Below the pieces are notes generated by a model. The model ran no database searches, had not been told where the DNA came from, and saw nothing but the letters and a program-made list of their open reading frames with translations. Below are positions 1-7,327 of a stretch of DNA of 64,000 nucleotides, piece by piece (the stretch's first letter is position 1; each line of letters opens with the position of its first letter). The DNA comes from TMP-24 sp046348855 (GTDB lineage: Bacteria; Pseudomonadota; Alphaproteobacteria; Rhodobacterales; Rhodobacteraceae). A program made the position numbers and the translations under genes. The stretch lies in the NCBI GenBank assembly GCA_046348855.1, contig JAXMDK010000001.1, positions 1 through 64,000 of the forward strand. The letters are read 5' to 3'.

Positions 1-587
1 AGATCGAGGAAACCACCTCGGACTACGACCGTGAAAAGCTGCAGGAACGTGTGGCCAAGCTCGCGGGCGGCGTCGCGGTGATCCGCGTCGGCGGCATGAC
101 CGAAGTCGAAGTGAAAGAGCGCAAGGACCGCGTGGATGACGCGCTGAACGCCACCCGTGCGGCGGTTCAGGAAGGCATCGTCGTCGGCGGTGGCGTCGCT
201 CTGGTTCAGGCCGCGAAGAAGCTCGAAGGCCTGAAGGGCGACAATGCCGACCAGAACGCCGGCATCACCATCATCCGCAAGGCGCTTGAAGCCCCGCTGC
301 GCCAGATCGCCCAGAACGCGGGCGTCGACGGTTCGGTCGTGGCCGGCAAGGTGCGTGAATCGTCGGACGCCAAGTTCGGCTTCAACGCCCAGACCGAAGA
401 GTACGGCGACATGTTCAAGTTCGGCGTCATCGACCCGGCCAAGGTCGTGCGCACCGCTCTGGAAGATGCGGCCTCGGTTGCGGGTCTGCTGATCACCACC
501 GAAGCCATGATCGCCGACAAGCCCAAGGACGCTGCCCCGGCGGGCGGCATGCCGGGCGGCATGGGCGGCATGGACGGCATGATGTAA
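1..587 (+). CDS. groEL: Chaperonin GroEL, C-terminal part (5' end outside window)
   Basis: The reading frame is open from the left edge (first full codon at 3), so this is the last ~194 residues of a ~545-residue protein. It covers the end of the apical domain, the intermediate domain and the C-terminal equatorial domain. The stretch around VEVKERKDRVDDALNATRAA and the AGVDGSVVAGKV segment are typical GroEL. The protein ends in the usual Gly-Gly-Met tail (GGMPGGMGGMDGMM). GroEL forms the 14-mer cytosolic folding chamber with GroES, which should lie just upstream. A strong terminator follows 26 bp after the stop. A GTG at 51 is an internal valine, not a start. Confidence 0.98.
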   Translation, partial: IEETTSDYDREKLQERVAKLAGGVAVIRVGGMTEVEVKERKDRVDDALNATRAAVQEGIVVGGGVALVQAAKKLEGLKGDNADQNAGITIIRKALEAPLRQIAQNAGVDGSVVAGKVRESSDAKFGFNAQTEEYGDMFKFGVIDPAKVVRTALEDAASVAGLLITTEAMIADKPKDAAPAGGMPGGMGGMDGMM

Positions 588-612
588 GATTTCCCGTCAG
601 GGAAAGCGGAAA

Positions 613-637
613 GGGGCGCCTGCGGGCGCCCCTTTTT
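613..637 (+). terminator. Rho-independent terminator of groEL
   Basis: A perfect 8-bp GC stem (GGGGCGCC / GGCGCCCC) with a 4-base loop is followed at once by a run of five T. It lies 26 bp after the groEL stop and before the next gene at 675, so it should end the groE transcript. Confidence 0.9.
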
Positions 638-674
638 CTTTGCTGCACCGCGCCGGCCGGCGTAGCCTTGGCCC

Positions 675-1532
675 ATGCGCCTGTTCCTGCTGACCGCCCT
701 GACCATGTACGCCTTTGCCGCCAATTCGGTCTTGAACCGGCTGGCGATCCAGGGCGGCTGGATCGGGCCGTTCGGCTTTGCGGCGATCCGGCTGGCCTCC
801 GGGGCGGCGGCGCTGGCGCTGCTGGCCCTGGCGCGCGGGCGCGGGCTGTCGTTCGGCGGGCGGCGGCGGATGCTGGGGGCGGCCATGCTTCTGACCTACA
901 TGCTGGGTTTTTCGCTGGCCTATCTGGCGCTGCCGGCCGGGGTGGGGGCGCTGATCCTGTTCGGAGGCGTGCAGGTTACCATGTTCGCGGGCGCGCTTCT
1001 GTCCGGTGAAAGCCTGCCGCCGCAACGCTGGCTGGGCGCGGGGCTGGCGCTGGCCGGGCTCGGCTGGCTCTTGTGGCCGACGGCCGGCGGCGGCGGGGCG
1101 GCGCTTCTGCCCGCCCTGTCGATGGCGGCGGCGGCGGTCGGCTGGGGCATCTATTCGCTGGCCGGCCGGCGCGAAGGCGATGCGCTGGCGGCGACAGCGG
1201 CCAATTTCGTGCTGGCCGCGCCCATCGCCGTTGCCGTCGCCCTGGCCGAGACAAGTGGCGGGGCGCTGCCGTCCGGGCCGGGGGTGGCGCTGGCGCTTCT
1301 GTCGGGCATCGTCACCTCGGGGCTGGGCTATGCGCTCTGGTATGCGGTCCTGCCCGAGCTTGGGGCGGGGCGGGCGGCGGTGGCGCAACTGACCGTGCCG
1401 GTGATCGCGGCCCTGGGCGGGGCGGCACTGCTGGGCGAGACGCCGGGCCTGCGGTTCGCGCTGGCGTCGGTGCTGGTCTTGGGCGGAGTAGGTCTGGCGG
1501 CGATGCGCCCGGCGCGCCGCGCCGCCGGCTGA
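675..1532 (+). CDS. EamA/DMT-family membrane transporter
   Basis: This 285-residue, very hydrophobic protein has about ten predicted membrane helices in two five-helix halves, the normal layout of the drug/metabolite transporter (EamA, RhaT) family. The N-terminus (MRLFLLTALTMYAFAANSVL) is the first helix, and the SVLNRLAI segment resembles the start of the first EamA repeat. Members export or import small metabolites across the inner membrane. The substrate cannot be told from sequence. The gene stands alone between the groEL terminator and a convergent operon. A second EamA protein lies at 16066-17049. Confidence 0.88.
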   Translation: MRLFLLTALTMYAFAANSVLNRLAIQGGWIGPFGFAAIRLASGAAALALLALARGRGLSFGGRRRMLGAAMLLTYMLGFSLAYLALPAGVGALILFGGVQVTMFAGALLSGESLPPQRWLGAGLALAGLGWLLWPTAGGGGAALLPALSMAAAAVGWGIYSLAGRREGDALAATAANFVLAAPIAVAVALAETSGGALPSGPGVALALLSGIVTSGLGYALWYAVLPELGAGRAAVAQLTVPVIAALGGAALLGETPGLRFALASVLVLGGVGLAAMRPARRAAG

Positions 1533-1535
1533 AGG

Positions 1536-2027
1536 TCAGAGGCTTTTACCCATCCGCCGCGCCATCTGCGTCTTTTGCCCGACCGTCACCGGCCGGTCGG
1601 TCAGCCGGGTCGTGAAGCCCTCGCGTTCCCAGAAGGCGCGGCCGCGTGGGTTGGCCTCGAACACGGCGAGGTACAGCGCCTTCATGCCGCGGGCGCGGGA
1701 CTGGGCTTCGATGTGCCGCAGGAACAGCCGGCCGGCGCCAAGACCGCGCGCGGCCGGGGCGAGGATCATCAGGCCAAGATAGGCGTCGTCCGCCTCGGGA
1801 TAGCCGAAGGCGGTGTCGGCGACGCCGATCAGCGTGCCGCCGTCGAACAGCCCCAGCCGGAGATTGGTCGCCGGGTCGCAGCCGGGGGCCGTGTCGGTGA
1901 AGAATTCGTCGGTCACCTGGGGCCCTGGCGTTTCGCCGCGCTCGAGCAGGATATAGTCAGCCGCAGTGCGGAACAGCGCATCGACCGCCGCCCGGTCGGC
2001 CTGCGGATCGAGAGTGCGAAAGATCAC
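1536..2027 (-). CDS. GNAT-family N-acetyltransferase
   Basis: This 163-residue protein has the GNAT fold. The acetyl-CoA pyrophosphate-binding motif A is visible as LMILAPAARGLGAGRLFLRH (Q/RxxGxG/A type), followed by motif B (ALYLAVFEANPRGRAFWERE), where the acyltransferase Asn/Tyr region normally sits. It should acetylate an amine in the cytosol; the acceptor is unknown. Its start overlaps the end of the upstream GreA/GreB-like gene by 4 bp (ATGA), and that gene in turn overlaps the NUDIX gene. The three therefore form a translationally coupled operon transcribed right to left. Confidence 0.88.
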   Translation of the reverse strand: MIFRTLDPQADRAAVDALFRTAADYILLERGETPGPQVTDEFFTDTAPGCDPATNLRLGLFDGGTLIGVADTAFGYPEADDAYLGLMILAPAARGLGAGRLFLRHIEAQSRARGMKALYLAVFEANPRGRAFWEREGFTTRLTDRPVTVGQKTQMARRMGKSL

Positions 2028-2524
2028 CGCTCGCCGCCCACCGGGGCGATGGCGAGGATTTCAAGCTCGGCCCGCCCGCTGGGCCGCCGCCAGTCGGCCA
2101 GGTCGCCGACGCCCAGCCCAAGGAGTGCGCGGGCAAGGGGCGACTGCGGGGCAATGCGGTTGGCGGCGGCGTCGGCCTCGTCCTCGCCGACGATTTCGTA
2201 GGTGATCTCGCGCCCGTCTTCGTCGGCGACGGTGACGGCGGTGGCAAAGGCCACCTGACCGGGGGCGTCGGGCGGGGCGACCGGAATCGCGGTCCTGAGC
2301 CGCGCCTCGAGATAGCGGATGTCGCGTTCGGCGGCGCGCTCCGGCAGCCGGTCGAGCCGGTCGGCGCGGGCGCGCAGGCGGGAAAGTTCGGCCTGCGTGG
2401 CGGCCAGCCGGTCCTTCAGCGCCCGGAGCCCGCGCAGCGTGACATAGTTCGGATGGGGCGACAGCGGCAGGTCGGGCAGCGGCTGGTTGTCGGGGCCATC
2501 TTCCTTGACGAAGGCGCGGCTCAT
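2024..2524 (-). CDS. GreA/GreB-family transcription elongation factor
   Basis: The 166-residue protein has the two Gre modules. The first is an N-terminal coiled coil (about residues 25-80: GLRALKDRLAATQAELSRLR and on). The second is a C-terminal FKBP-like domain (about 90-166) with the typical YEIVGEDEADAAANRIAPQS segment and the closing LGVGD and ELEILAI strands. Gre factors enter the secondary channel of RNA polymerase and stimulate transcript cleavage. It is closer to GreB-like Rhodobacteraceae paralogues than to housekeeping GreA, so no symbol is given. It overlaps both neighbours by 4 bp. Confidence 0.88.
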   Translation of the reverse strand: MSRAFVKEDGPDNQPLPDLPLSPHPNYVTLRGLRALKDRLAATQAELSRLRARADRLDRLPERAAERDIRYLEARLRTAIPVAPPDAPGQVAFATAVTVADEDGREITYEIVGEDEADAAANRIAPQSPLARALLGLGVGDLADWRRPSGRAELEILAIAPVGGER

Positions 2525-2973
2525 GGGACGATCACCTCGAGCGGGTCATAGCGGGCTGGACCGGGGGGCGAAAAGGCGACATCGGGCAGGCTGTCGGGCT
2601 TCAGGCGGACATGGGCCAGTTCGTCGCGCGAAAAGAACCGCCGCTCGCTGACCACCCCGGCGGGGTCCACCCAGGCCGGGTCGATCCGCCCGCCGGTCAG
2701 CGTGGCGCGGAAAAACAGGTCGACCTGGTGGAAACCGGACTTCGGGTCGTGGAATTCGTTGACCAGCGCCAGCGGGCCGACGTCGATCCTGAGGCCGCAT
2801 TCCTCGGCCACCTCGCGGCAAAGATTGTCGGGCAGCGACATGCCCGGTTCGACCCCGCCGCCGGGGGCGCACCACAGATCCGACCGGCTGCCCGGATAGG
2901 CGTTGACCAGCAGAAGCCGGCCTTCATGGACAAGGATGGCGCGGGCGGCGAGGCGGGGCGAGCGGGTTTTCAT
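2521..2973 (-). CDS. NUDIX hydrolase with a degenerate Nudix box
   Basis: This 150-residue single-domain NUDIX protein is the first gene of a three-gene operon. The Nudix box spans GGGVEPGMSLPDNLCREVAE and continues ECGL. The REUxEExGU half, which binds Mg2+, is intact. The glutamate of the GX5E half, usually GES, is replaced by Met (GMS). Such enzymes hydrolyse nucleoside diphosphates linked to another group. The loss of one conserved Glu may change activity or metal binding. The N-terminus (SPRLAARAILVHEGRLLLVN) is the usual first strand. Confidence 0.88.
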   Translation of the reverse strand: MKTRSPRLAARAILVHEGRLLLVNAYPGSRSDLWCAPGGGVEPGMSLPDNLCREVAEECGLRIDVGPLALVNEFHDPKSGFHQVDLFFRATLTGGRIDPAWVDPAGVVSERRFFSRDELAHVRLKPDSLPDVAFSPPGPARYDPLEVIVP

Positions 2974-3049
2974 CGGCCAAGACTGCCCGGCGCGGCGCCG
3001 GTCCGCAAGGGCTCTGGCGGCGGCGGGCGGGGAAGCCTATCTGGGAGAA

Positions 3050-3790
3050 ATGCGGTTTTGTGCATCATTCTTTGTGCTGTTCCTGTGGCTGGCCCCGTGC
3101 CTGGCCAGCCCGGCGCGCGCCGACTGCGTGGTGCTGCTGCACGGGCTGGCGCGCAGCGACGATTCGCTGCTGGTCCTGCAGGCGGCGCTGGAACGCGCGG
3201 GCCACCGGGTGATCAATTCCGACTATCCGTCGACCGAGGAGGGGATCGCCGCGCTGGTGCGCGATCATGTCGGGCCAGCGGTGGCGGCCTGCGGGTCCGA
3301 ACGGGTGGATTTCGTCACCCATTCGATGGGCGGCATCCTGGCCCGCGCCTGGCTGAAGGACCACCGGCCCGCCAGCATGGGCCGGGTGGTGATGCTGGCG
3401 CCGCCGAACGGCGGGTCGGAACTGGTCGACACGTTCCGCGGCTGGCGGGCCTTTCGCTGGCTGAACGGCCCGGCGGGGATGGAGCTGGGGACGGGGGCAG
3501 AGAGCGTGCCGAACCGGCTGGGTCCGGCGAGCTTCGATCTGGGCGTCATCGCCGGGAACCGTTCGCTCAACCCGCTTTATTCCTGGCTGATCGGCGGGGC
3601 CGACGACGGCAAGGTGTCGGTCGGCTCGGCGCGGCTGGCGGGAATGAGCGACTATATCGTCCTGCCGGCGACGCATACCTTCATGATGAACAACCCGCTG
3701 GTCATCGCCCAGGTCCTGGCCTTTCTCGACCGCGGGCGCTTCGACCACGGGCTGACCTACGGGCAGGCGGTGCGGCGGCTGATGCCGTGA
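3050..3790 (+). CDS. Secreted alpha/beta hydrolase (lipase-like)
   Basis: The ATG at 3050 gives 246 residues with a clear signal peptide (MRFCASFFVLFLWLAPCLAS-PARA), so it should be exported to the periplasm or outside. Longer in-frame starts would place a non-secretory stretch before the signal and overlap the divergent NUDIX gene. The mature protein starts with the oxyanion motif VVLLHGLARS and carries the nucleophile elbow THSMGG (GxSxG type) near residue 95. A late Asp-containing segment and the His of PATHTF probably complete the triad. The family includes lipases and esterases. A post-stop hairpin element follows and separates it from convergent purK. Confidence 0.85.
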   Translation: MRFCASFFVLFLWLAPCLASPARADCVVLLHGLARSDDSLLVLQAALERAGHRVINSDYPSTEEGIAALVRDHVGPAVAACGSERVDFVTHSMGGILARAWLKDHRPASMGRVVMLAPPNGGSELVDTFRGWRAFRWLNGPAGMELGTGAESVPNRLGPASFDLGVIAGNRSLNPLYSWLIGGADDGKVSVGSARLAGMSDYIVLPATHTFMMNNPLVIAQVLAFLDRGRFDHGLTYGQAVRRLMP

Positions 3791-3791
3791 A

Positions 3792-3847
3792 GGGGGCGCT
3801 GCCCCCGCCGCGCGCGACCCCCCGGGATATTTGGACCAGGGAGAAGG
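3792..3847 (+). repeat. Post-stop hairpin + ATATTTG element, copy 1
   Basis: Two bases after the hydrolase stop there is a 6-bp hairpin (GGGGGC-GCT-GCCCCC, 3792-3806). It is followed by a conserved core at 3818-3847 (CCCCCCGGGATATTTGGACC, then an A/G-rich tail). The same layout occurs at 15316, 34558 and 40877 (minus), always just after a stop codon. It probably acts as a transcript 3' end or termination element. Confidence 0.6.
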
Positions 3848-3852
3848 CGGGA

Positions 3853-4926
3853 TCAGGTCTTGCGCAGGATGCGGTTGACGTGGCCCATCTTGCGGCCCGG
3901 CCGGGCTTCGGACTTGCCGTACAGATGGATCGCCGTGTCCTTCTGCCGGGCCAGCGCGGGCACATCGGCGATGTCGTCGCCGATCAGGTTCAGCATCTCG
4001 ACATCGGCATGGCGGGCACCGTCGCCCAGGGGCCAGCCGGCCACGGCGCGGATGTGCTGTTCGAACTGGTCGATGGCGCAGCCGTTCTGGGTCCAGTGGC
4101 CGGAATTGTGGACGCGGGGGGCGATCTCGTTGACCAGAAGCCCCGTGGGCGTGACGAACAGCTCGACCCCCATGACTCCGACATAGTCGAGCGCGTTCAG
4201 GATGCGGGCGGCGATCAGCACCGCGTCGCTGCGTTCGCCGGGCGATATGCGGGCGGGGACGGCGGTGGTGTGCAGGATGCCCGACTTGTGGACATTCTCG
4301 CCCGGATCGAAGGCCGCGACCTCGCCCGAAGCCGAGCGGGCGGCGATGACCGAAATTTCGCGGCTGAAGGAGACGAAGCCTTCCAGCACCGCCGGCGCGC
4401 CCTGCATCGCGGCCAGCGCCGTGGCGGCGTCGGCGGGGGCGGCGATGCGTGCCTGGCCCTTGCCGTCATAGCCGAGCCGTGTGGTCTTCAGGATTGCCGG
4501 CGCGCCGATGCGGTCCAGCGCCCGGTCGAGGTCGGCGGCGCCGGCGACCGGCGCATAGGGGGCGCAGTTCAGCCCGAGGCCGGTCAGGAAGTCCTTTTCC
4601 GCGATCCGGTCCTGGCTGATCGCCAGGGCGCGGCGGCTGGGGCGGATCGGGCGGCGGGCTTCGAGGAGGTCGAGCGCGGCGGTGGGGATGTTCTCGAATT
4701 CATAGGTGATGACGTCGACCGCCTCGGCGAAGGCGGCCAGCGCCGCCGCATCCTCGTAGGGCGCGGTGGTCACGGCATGGGCGACGTCGGCGGCGGGCGG
4801 GTTGGCGGCCGGTTCATAGATGTGGGTCCGATAGCCGAGCCGCGCGGCGGCGACCGACAGCATCCGGCCCAGCTGGCCGCCGCCGAGGATGCCGATGACC
4901 GATCCTTGGGGCAGCATGTCACTCAT
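3853..4926 (-). CDS. purK: 5-(carboxyamino)imidazole ribonucleotide synthase PurK
   Basis: The 357-residue ATP-grasp enzyme starts with the PurK signature GSVIGILGGGQLGRMLSVAA. It continues with an ATP-grasp domain (ILKTTRLGYDGKGQ; later NEIAPRVHNSGHWT, the family's metal and substrate loop). PurK converts AIR, ATP and bicarbonate to N5-CAIR in purine synthesis, and PurE isomerises the product. The start overlaps the end of purE by 8 bp, giving the classical purE-purK operon. Length is normal for the family. Confidence 0.97.
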   Translation of the reverse strand: MSDMLPQGSVIGILGGGQLGRMLSVAAARLGYRTHIYEPAANPPAADVAHAVTTAPYEDAAALAAFAEAVDVITYEFENIPTAALDLLEARRPIRPSRRALAISQDRIAEKDFLTGLGLNCAPYAPVAGAADLDRALDRIGAPAILKTTRLGYDGKGQARIAAPADAATALAAMQGAPAVLEGFVSFSREISVIAARSASGEVAAFDPGENVHKSGILHTTAVPARISPGERSDAVLIAARILNALDYVGVMGVELFVTPTGLLVNEIAPRVHNSGHWTQNGCAIDQFEQHIRAVAGWPLGDGARHADVEMLNLIGDDIADVPALARQKDTAIHLYGKSEARPGRKMGHVNRILRKT

Positions 4927-5404
4927 CCTGCGGCGCCTCGGGGATCGAGGCCGACAGCGCCGCGCGCCAGGCGTCGAGCCGGCTGGCCAGCGCGGGGTCG
5001 TTCAGCGCCAGGATGCCGGCGGCCAGCAGCCCGGCATTGGCCGCCCCCGCCGCGCCGATCGCCATGGTGGCGACCGGATAGCCCTTGGGCATCTGCACGA
5101 TGGAATAAAGGCTGTCGACGCCAGACAGCGCCTTGGTCTGGACCGGAACGCCGATGACCGGCACCCGCGTCTTCGAGGCCATCATGCCGGGCAGGTGGGC
5201 GGCGCCGCCGGCCCCGGCGATGATGACCTGCAGGCCCCGCCCGGCGGCGGTCTTGCCATAGTCCCACAGCCGGTCCGGGGTGCGGTGGGCCGAGACGATG
5301 CGCGCTTCGTAGGCGATGCCCAGTTCGTCGAGGATCTGCGCGGCCTCTTTCATCGTCGGCCAGTCCGACTGAGACCCCATGATGATGCCGACCCTGACGC
5401 TCAT
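4919..5404 (-). CDS. purE: N5-CAIR mutase PurE
   Basis: The start at 5404 (MSVRVGIIMGSQSDW) gives 161 residues, the usual class I PurE length. An in-frame start four codons upstream is less likely. The nucleotide-binding loop GIIMGSQSDWPTM and the catalytic region SAHRTPDRLWDY are intact, as is the glycine-rich GAGGAAHLPGMMAS loop. PurE forms a cytosolic octamer that rearranges N5-CAIR to CAIR. It is the first gene of the purEK operon. Confidence 0.97.
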   Translation of the reverse strand: MSVRVGIIMGSQSDWPTMKEAAQILDELGIAYEARIVSAHRTPDRLWDYGKTAAGRGLQVIIAGAGGAAHLPGMMASKTRVPVIGVPVQTKALSGVDSLYSIVQMPKGYPVATMAIGAAGAANAGLLAAGILALNDPALASRLDAWRAALSASIPEAPQDE

Positions 5405-5491
5405 TCCCGCCCCCACTTATGTCACGCGCGCCCTAGCACGGGCGGCGGGGGCCGCGCAATCGGATCGGCGGCAGGCGCGCGGACGGGAGGG

Positions 5492-5710
5492 TCAGGCGAT
5501 GATGTCGGGGGTCAGGATGTCTTCGATCCGGGCGATCTGGTCCTTGAGGAACAGCTTCTGCTTCTTCAGCCGGCGCAGCGCCAGCTGGTCGGCGCGGCCC
5601 GAGGTTTCCATCGCGTGAATCGCCTCGTCAAGGTCGCGGTGTTCCTGCCGCAATACCCCGAGCTTGACGCGCAGGACCTCTTCCGGGTCCATTTCGAACT
5701 GGGCATTCAT
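5492..5710 (-). CDS. DUF465 (YdcH-like) small protein
   Basis: The 72-residue protein is almost entirely one helical hairpin: LGVLRQEHRDLDEAIHAMET, a short turn with GRADQL, then LRRLKKQKLFLKDQIARIED. The RRLKKQKLxLKDxI segment is the hallmark of the DUF465/YdcH family. Function is not established. Members are small soluble coiled-coil proteins common in alphaproteobacteria. It is monocistronic here, between purE and the divergent hsp20 gene. Confidence 0.9.
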   Translation of the reverse strand: MNAQFEMDPEEVLRVKLGVLRQEHRDLDEAIHAMETSGRADQLALRRLKKQKLFLKDQIARIEDILTPDIIA

Positions 5711-5798
5711 AGATGTGATCCGACTCGTCCCGTTTGATCACAACTATAGCAATCCGGCCGCCTTGCGGAAAGATTCTGCACCCCGTCGCAGGCCCGGA

Positions 5799-5827
5799 CT
5801 TGCCAGCGGCGGACGCCTTTCCCATAT
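5799..5827 (+). promoter_or_regulatory. Putative RpoH (sigma-32) promoter of hsp20
   Basis: The -35 CTTGCCA (5799-5805) and -10 TCCCATAT (5820-5827) are separated by 14 bp. This fits the heat-shock sigma consensus CTTGAAA-N13-15-CCCCATNT, and the next gene is a small heat-shock protein. The predicted transcript start is near 5834, about 60 bp before the chosen ATG. Confidence 0.6.
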
Positions 5828-5892
5828 TTTGGATGCAGGGCCGCCGACCGGGGCCTTGTTGCATGTCGCTTAACCGCAAGGGCTTGCCAGAA

Positions 5893-6306
5893 ATGACGAA
5901 ACTGACGTTTGCCGCCCATCCGTTCCTGCTGGGGTTTGACCAGCTGGAACGCCTTGTCGAACGGACCGCGAAAAGCGGGAATGACGGCTACCCACCCTTC
6001 AATATCGAACAGTCGGCCGAAAATGCGTTCCGCATCACCCTGGCGGTGGCCGGCTTCCGCGAGGCCGATCTGTCGATCACGGTCGAGGATCGCCAGCTGG
6101 TGATCCGCGGCCGCCAGGCCGAAGAGGCCGAAGGCCGGATCTTCCTGCATCGCGGCATCGCCGCGCGCGCCTTCCAGAAGGCGTTCGTGCTGGCGGACGG
6201 GGTCGAGGTGGCGGGGGCGTCGATCGAGAACGGGCTCTTGAACATCGATCTGCGGCGTGCGGTGCCCGAAACGGTGGTGCAGACCATCCGTATCCGGTCG
6301 ACGTAG
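5893..6306 (+). CDS. Small heat shock protein, Hsp20/IbpA family
   Basis: The ATG at 5893 gives 137 residues; an in-frame ATG at 5863 would add ten. The N-terminus (PFLLGFDQLERLVERTAKSG) matches IbpA-type proteins. The alpha-crystallin domain spans about residues 30-128, from YPPFNIEQ through GRIFLHRGIAARAFQKAFVL to ENGLLNIDLRRAVPE, including the short I-x-I-type tail (IRI). Such holdases keep denatured proteins soluble. A heat-shock-like promoter lies upstream and the DUF1150 gene follows by 9 bp, so the two are probably co-transcribed. Confidence 0.93.
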   Translation: MTKLTFAAHPFLLGFDQLERLVERTAKSGNDGYPPFNIEQSAENAFRITLAVAGFREADLSITVEDRQLVIRGRQAEEAEGRIFLHRGIAARAFQKAFVLADGVEVAGASIENGLLNIDLRRAVPETVVQTIRIRST

Positions 6307-6315
6307 GAGGCAGAG

Positions 6316-6543
6316 ATGAACGAACCATTCGATTTCGGCGAGCAGCACGGTGAACGGATAGTCTATGTGCGCCCGGTCAAGGTTGCCGACCTTCCGCCCG
6401 AGGTGCGGGCACAGGCCGGCGGGCGCGAGGTGATCTGGGCGGTGCATGGCGAAGACGGCGAACAGCTGGCTCTGGTGGCCGACCGCACGCTGGCCTTCAT
6501 CCTGGCCCGGCAGAACGACCTGTCGCCGGTCAGCCTGCACTGA
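6316..6543 (+). CDS. DUF1150 family protein
   Basis: The 75-residue protein has the DUF1150 pattern: RIVYVRPVKVADLPPEVRAQ, then a central Gly and VIWAVHGEDGEQLALVADR, closing with AFILARQNDLSPVSLH. This family is restricted mainly to alphaproteobacteria and is usually found directly downstream of an Hsp20 gene, as here. No biochemical function is established. Co-transcription suggests a stress or protein-quality role. A good Shine-Dalgarno (GGAGG) precedes the ATG. Confidence 0.9.
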   Translation: MNEPFDFGEQHGERIVYVRPVKVADLPPEVRAQAGGREVIWAVHGEDGEQLALVADRTLAFILARQNDLSPVSLH

Positions 6544-6722
6544 GCGGGCTGCCAGACGGCGCATTTGCCGCGCTGCGGCATCCCTCCAACTTAGGGTGGA
6601 CGGACGGCGAATAACCCCTCGGGTGATTGCGGCGCCGGTTCCTGACGGCCATGTGCCGGGCGAACGGGAGCGCGGCCGGATCGGGCCGCGGCCCGCAAAC
6701 CAGCAACCGGACGAGGTACAGA

Positions 6723-7202
6723 ATGCAGGTCAGTCGAGTGTATAGCGGCGCGCAGATCGCGCTTCATTGGATGATCGCCCTGCTGATCGGGGCGAACTAC
6801 CTGATCAGCGAAGGCATGGGGGACGCGCTGGATGCGCGGCTCGAAGGCGGCGCGACGCAGGGCTTCACCCCGAACTTCCATGTGTGGGCGGGAAGCGCCG
6901 TCCTGGTGCTGGCGCTGATCCGGCTGGGGATGCGGCTGGGCCGTGGCGCGCCCGAGGCGGCGGGCGAGGGCCTTCTGCACCGGGCGGCGGGGATGATGCA
7001 CTGGGCGCTCTATGCGCTGATGATCGCCGTGCCGGCGCTGGGCGCGATTACCTGGTTCGGCGGGATCGACGCCACCGGCGATCTGCATGTCCTGGCGATG
7101 AATGCGCTGATGGCGCTGGTCCTGGTCCATGCGGCGGCGGCGCTGTTCCACCACTATTTCCTGAAGGACGGGCTGATGACCCGGATGCTGCGCGCCGGAT
7201 AG
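6723..7202 (+). CDS. Cytochrome b561 family protein
   Basis: Starting at 6723 (with GAGGTACAG upstream) gives 159 residues and four membrane helices. The haem-ligand histidines are visible: IALHWMIALL in helix 1, NFHVWAGSAV in helix 2, MMHWALYALM in helix 3 and LVHAAAALFHH in helix 4. This is the normal pattern for bacterial b561 di-haem membrane proteins that pass electrons from quinol in the inner membrane. The partner is not evident from neighbours. A longer upstream frame lacks a good start. Confidence 0.9.
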   Translation: MQVSRVYSGAQIALHWMIALLIGANYLISEGMGDALDARLEGGATQGFTPNFHVWAGSAVLVLALIRLGMRLGRGAPEAAGEGLLHRAAGMMHWALYALMIAVPALGAITWFGGIDATGDLHVLAMNALMALVLVHAAAALFHHYFLKDGLMTRMLRAG

Positions 7203-7260
7203 GTTGCGTAACCAGTGACACGGGTTCGCCCCCGGGGATCGCTTTCCCGGGGGCGCAAGT

Positions 7261-7298
7261 GAAAAGACCCTCGGGCGCATAGTCCAGAGGGTCTTTTC
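7261..7298. terminator. Bidirectional terminator between b561 and the sulfate-activation gene
   Basis: A perfect 12-bp stem (GAAAAGACCCTC / GAGGGTCTTTTC) with a 14-base loop sits between two convergent genes. The T-rich 3' arm ends a plus-strand transcript, and the A-rich 5' arm does the same for the minus strand. Confidence 0.85.
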
Positions 7299-7327
7299 GT
7301 TTCGGCGGCGTCCCGGCGGGGTTTGGC

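Noticed and set aside
2611..5157. 848-residue open frame on the plus strand
   Set aside because: It runs antisense across the NUDIX and purK genes and is Arg/Gly/Ala-rich, a shadow of high-GC coding sequence.
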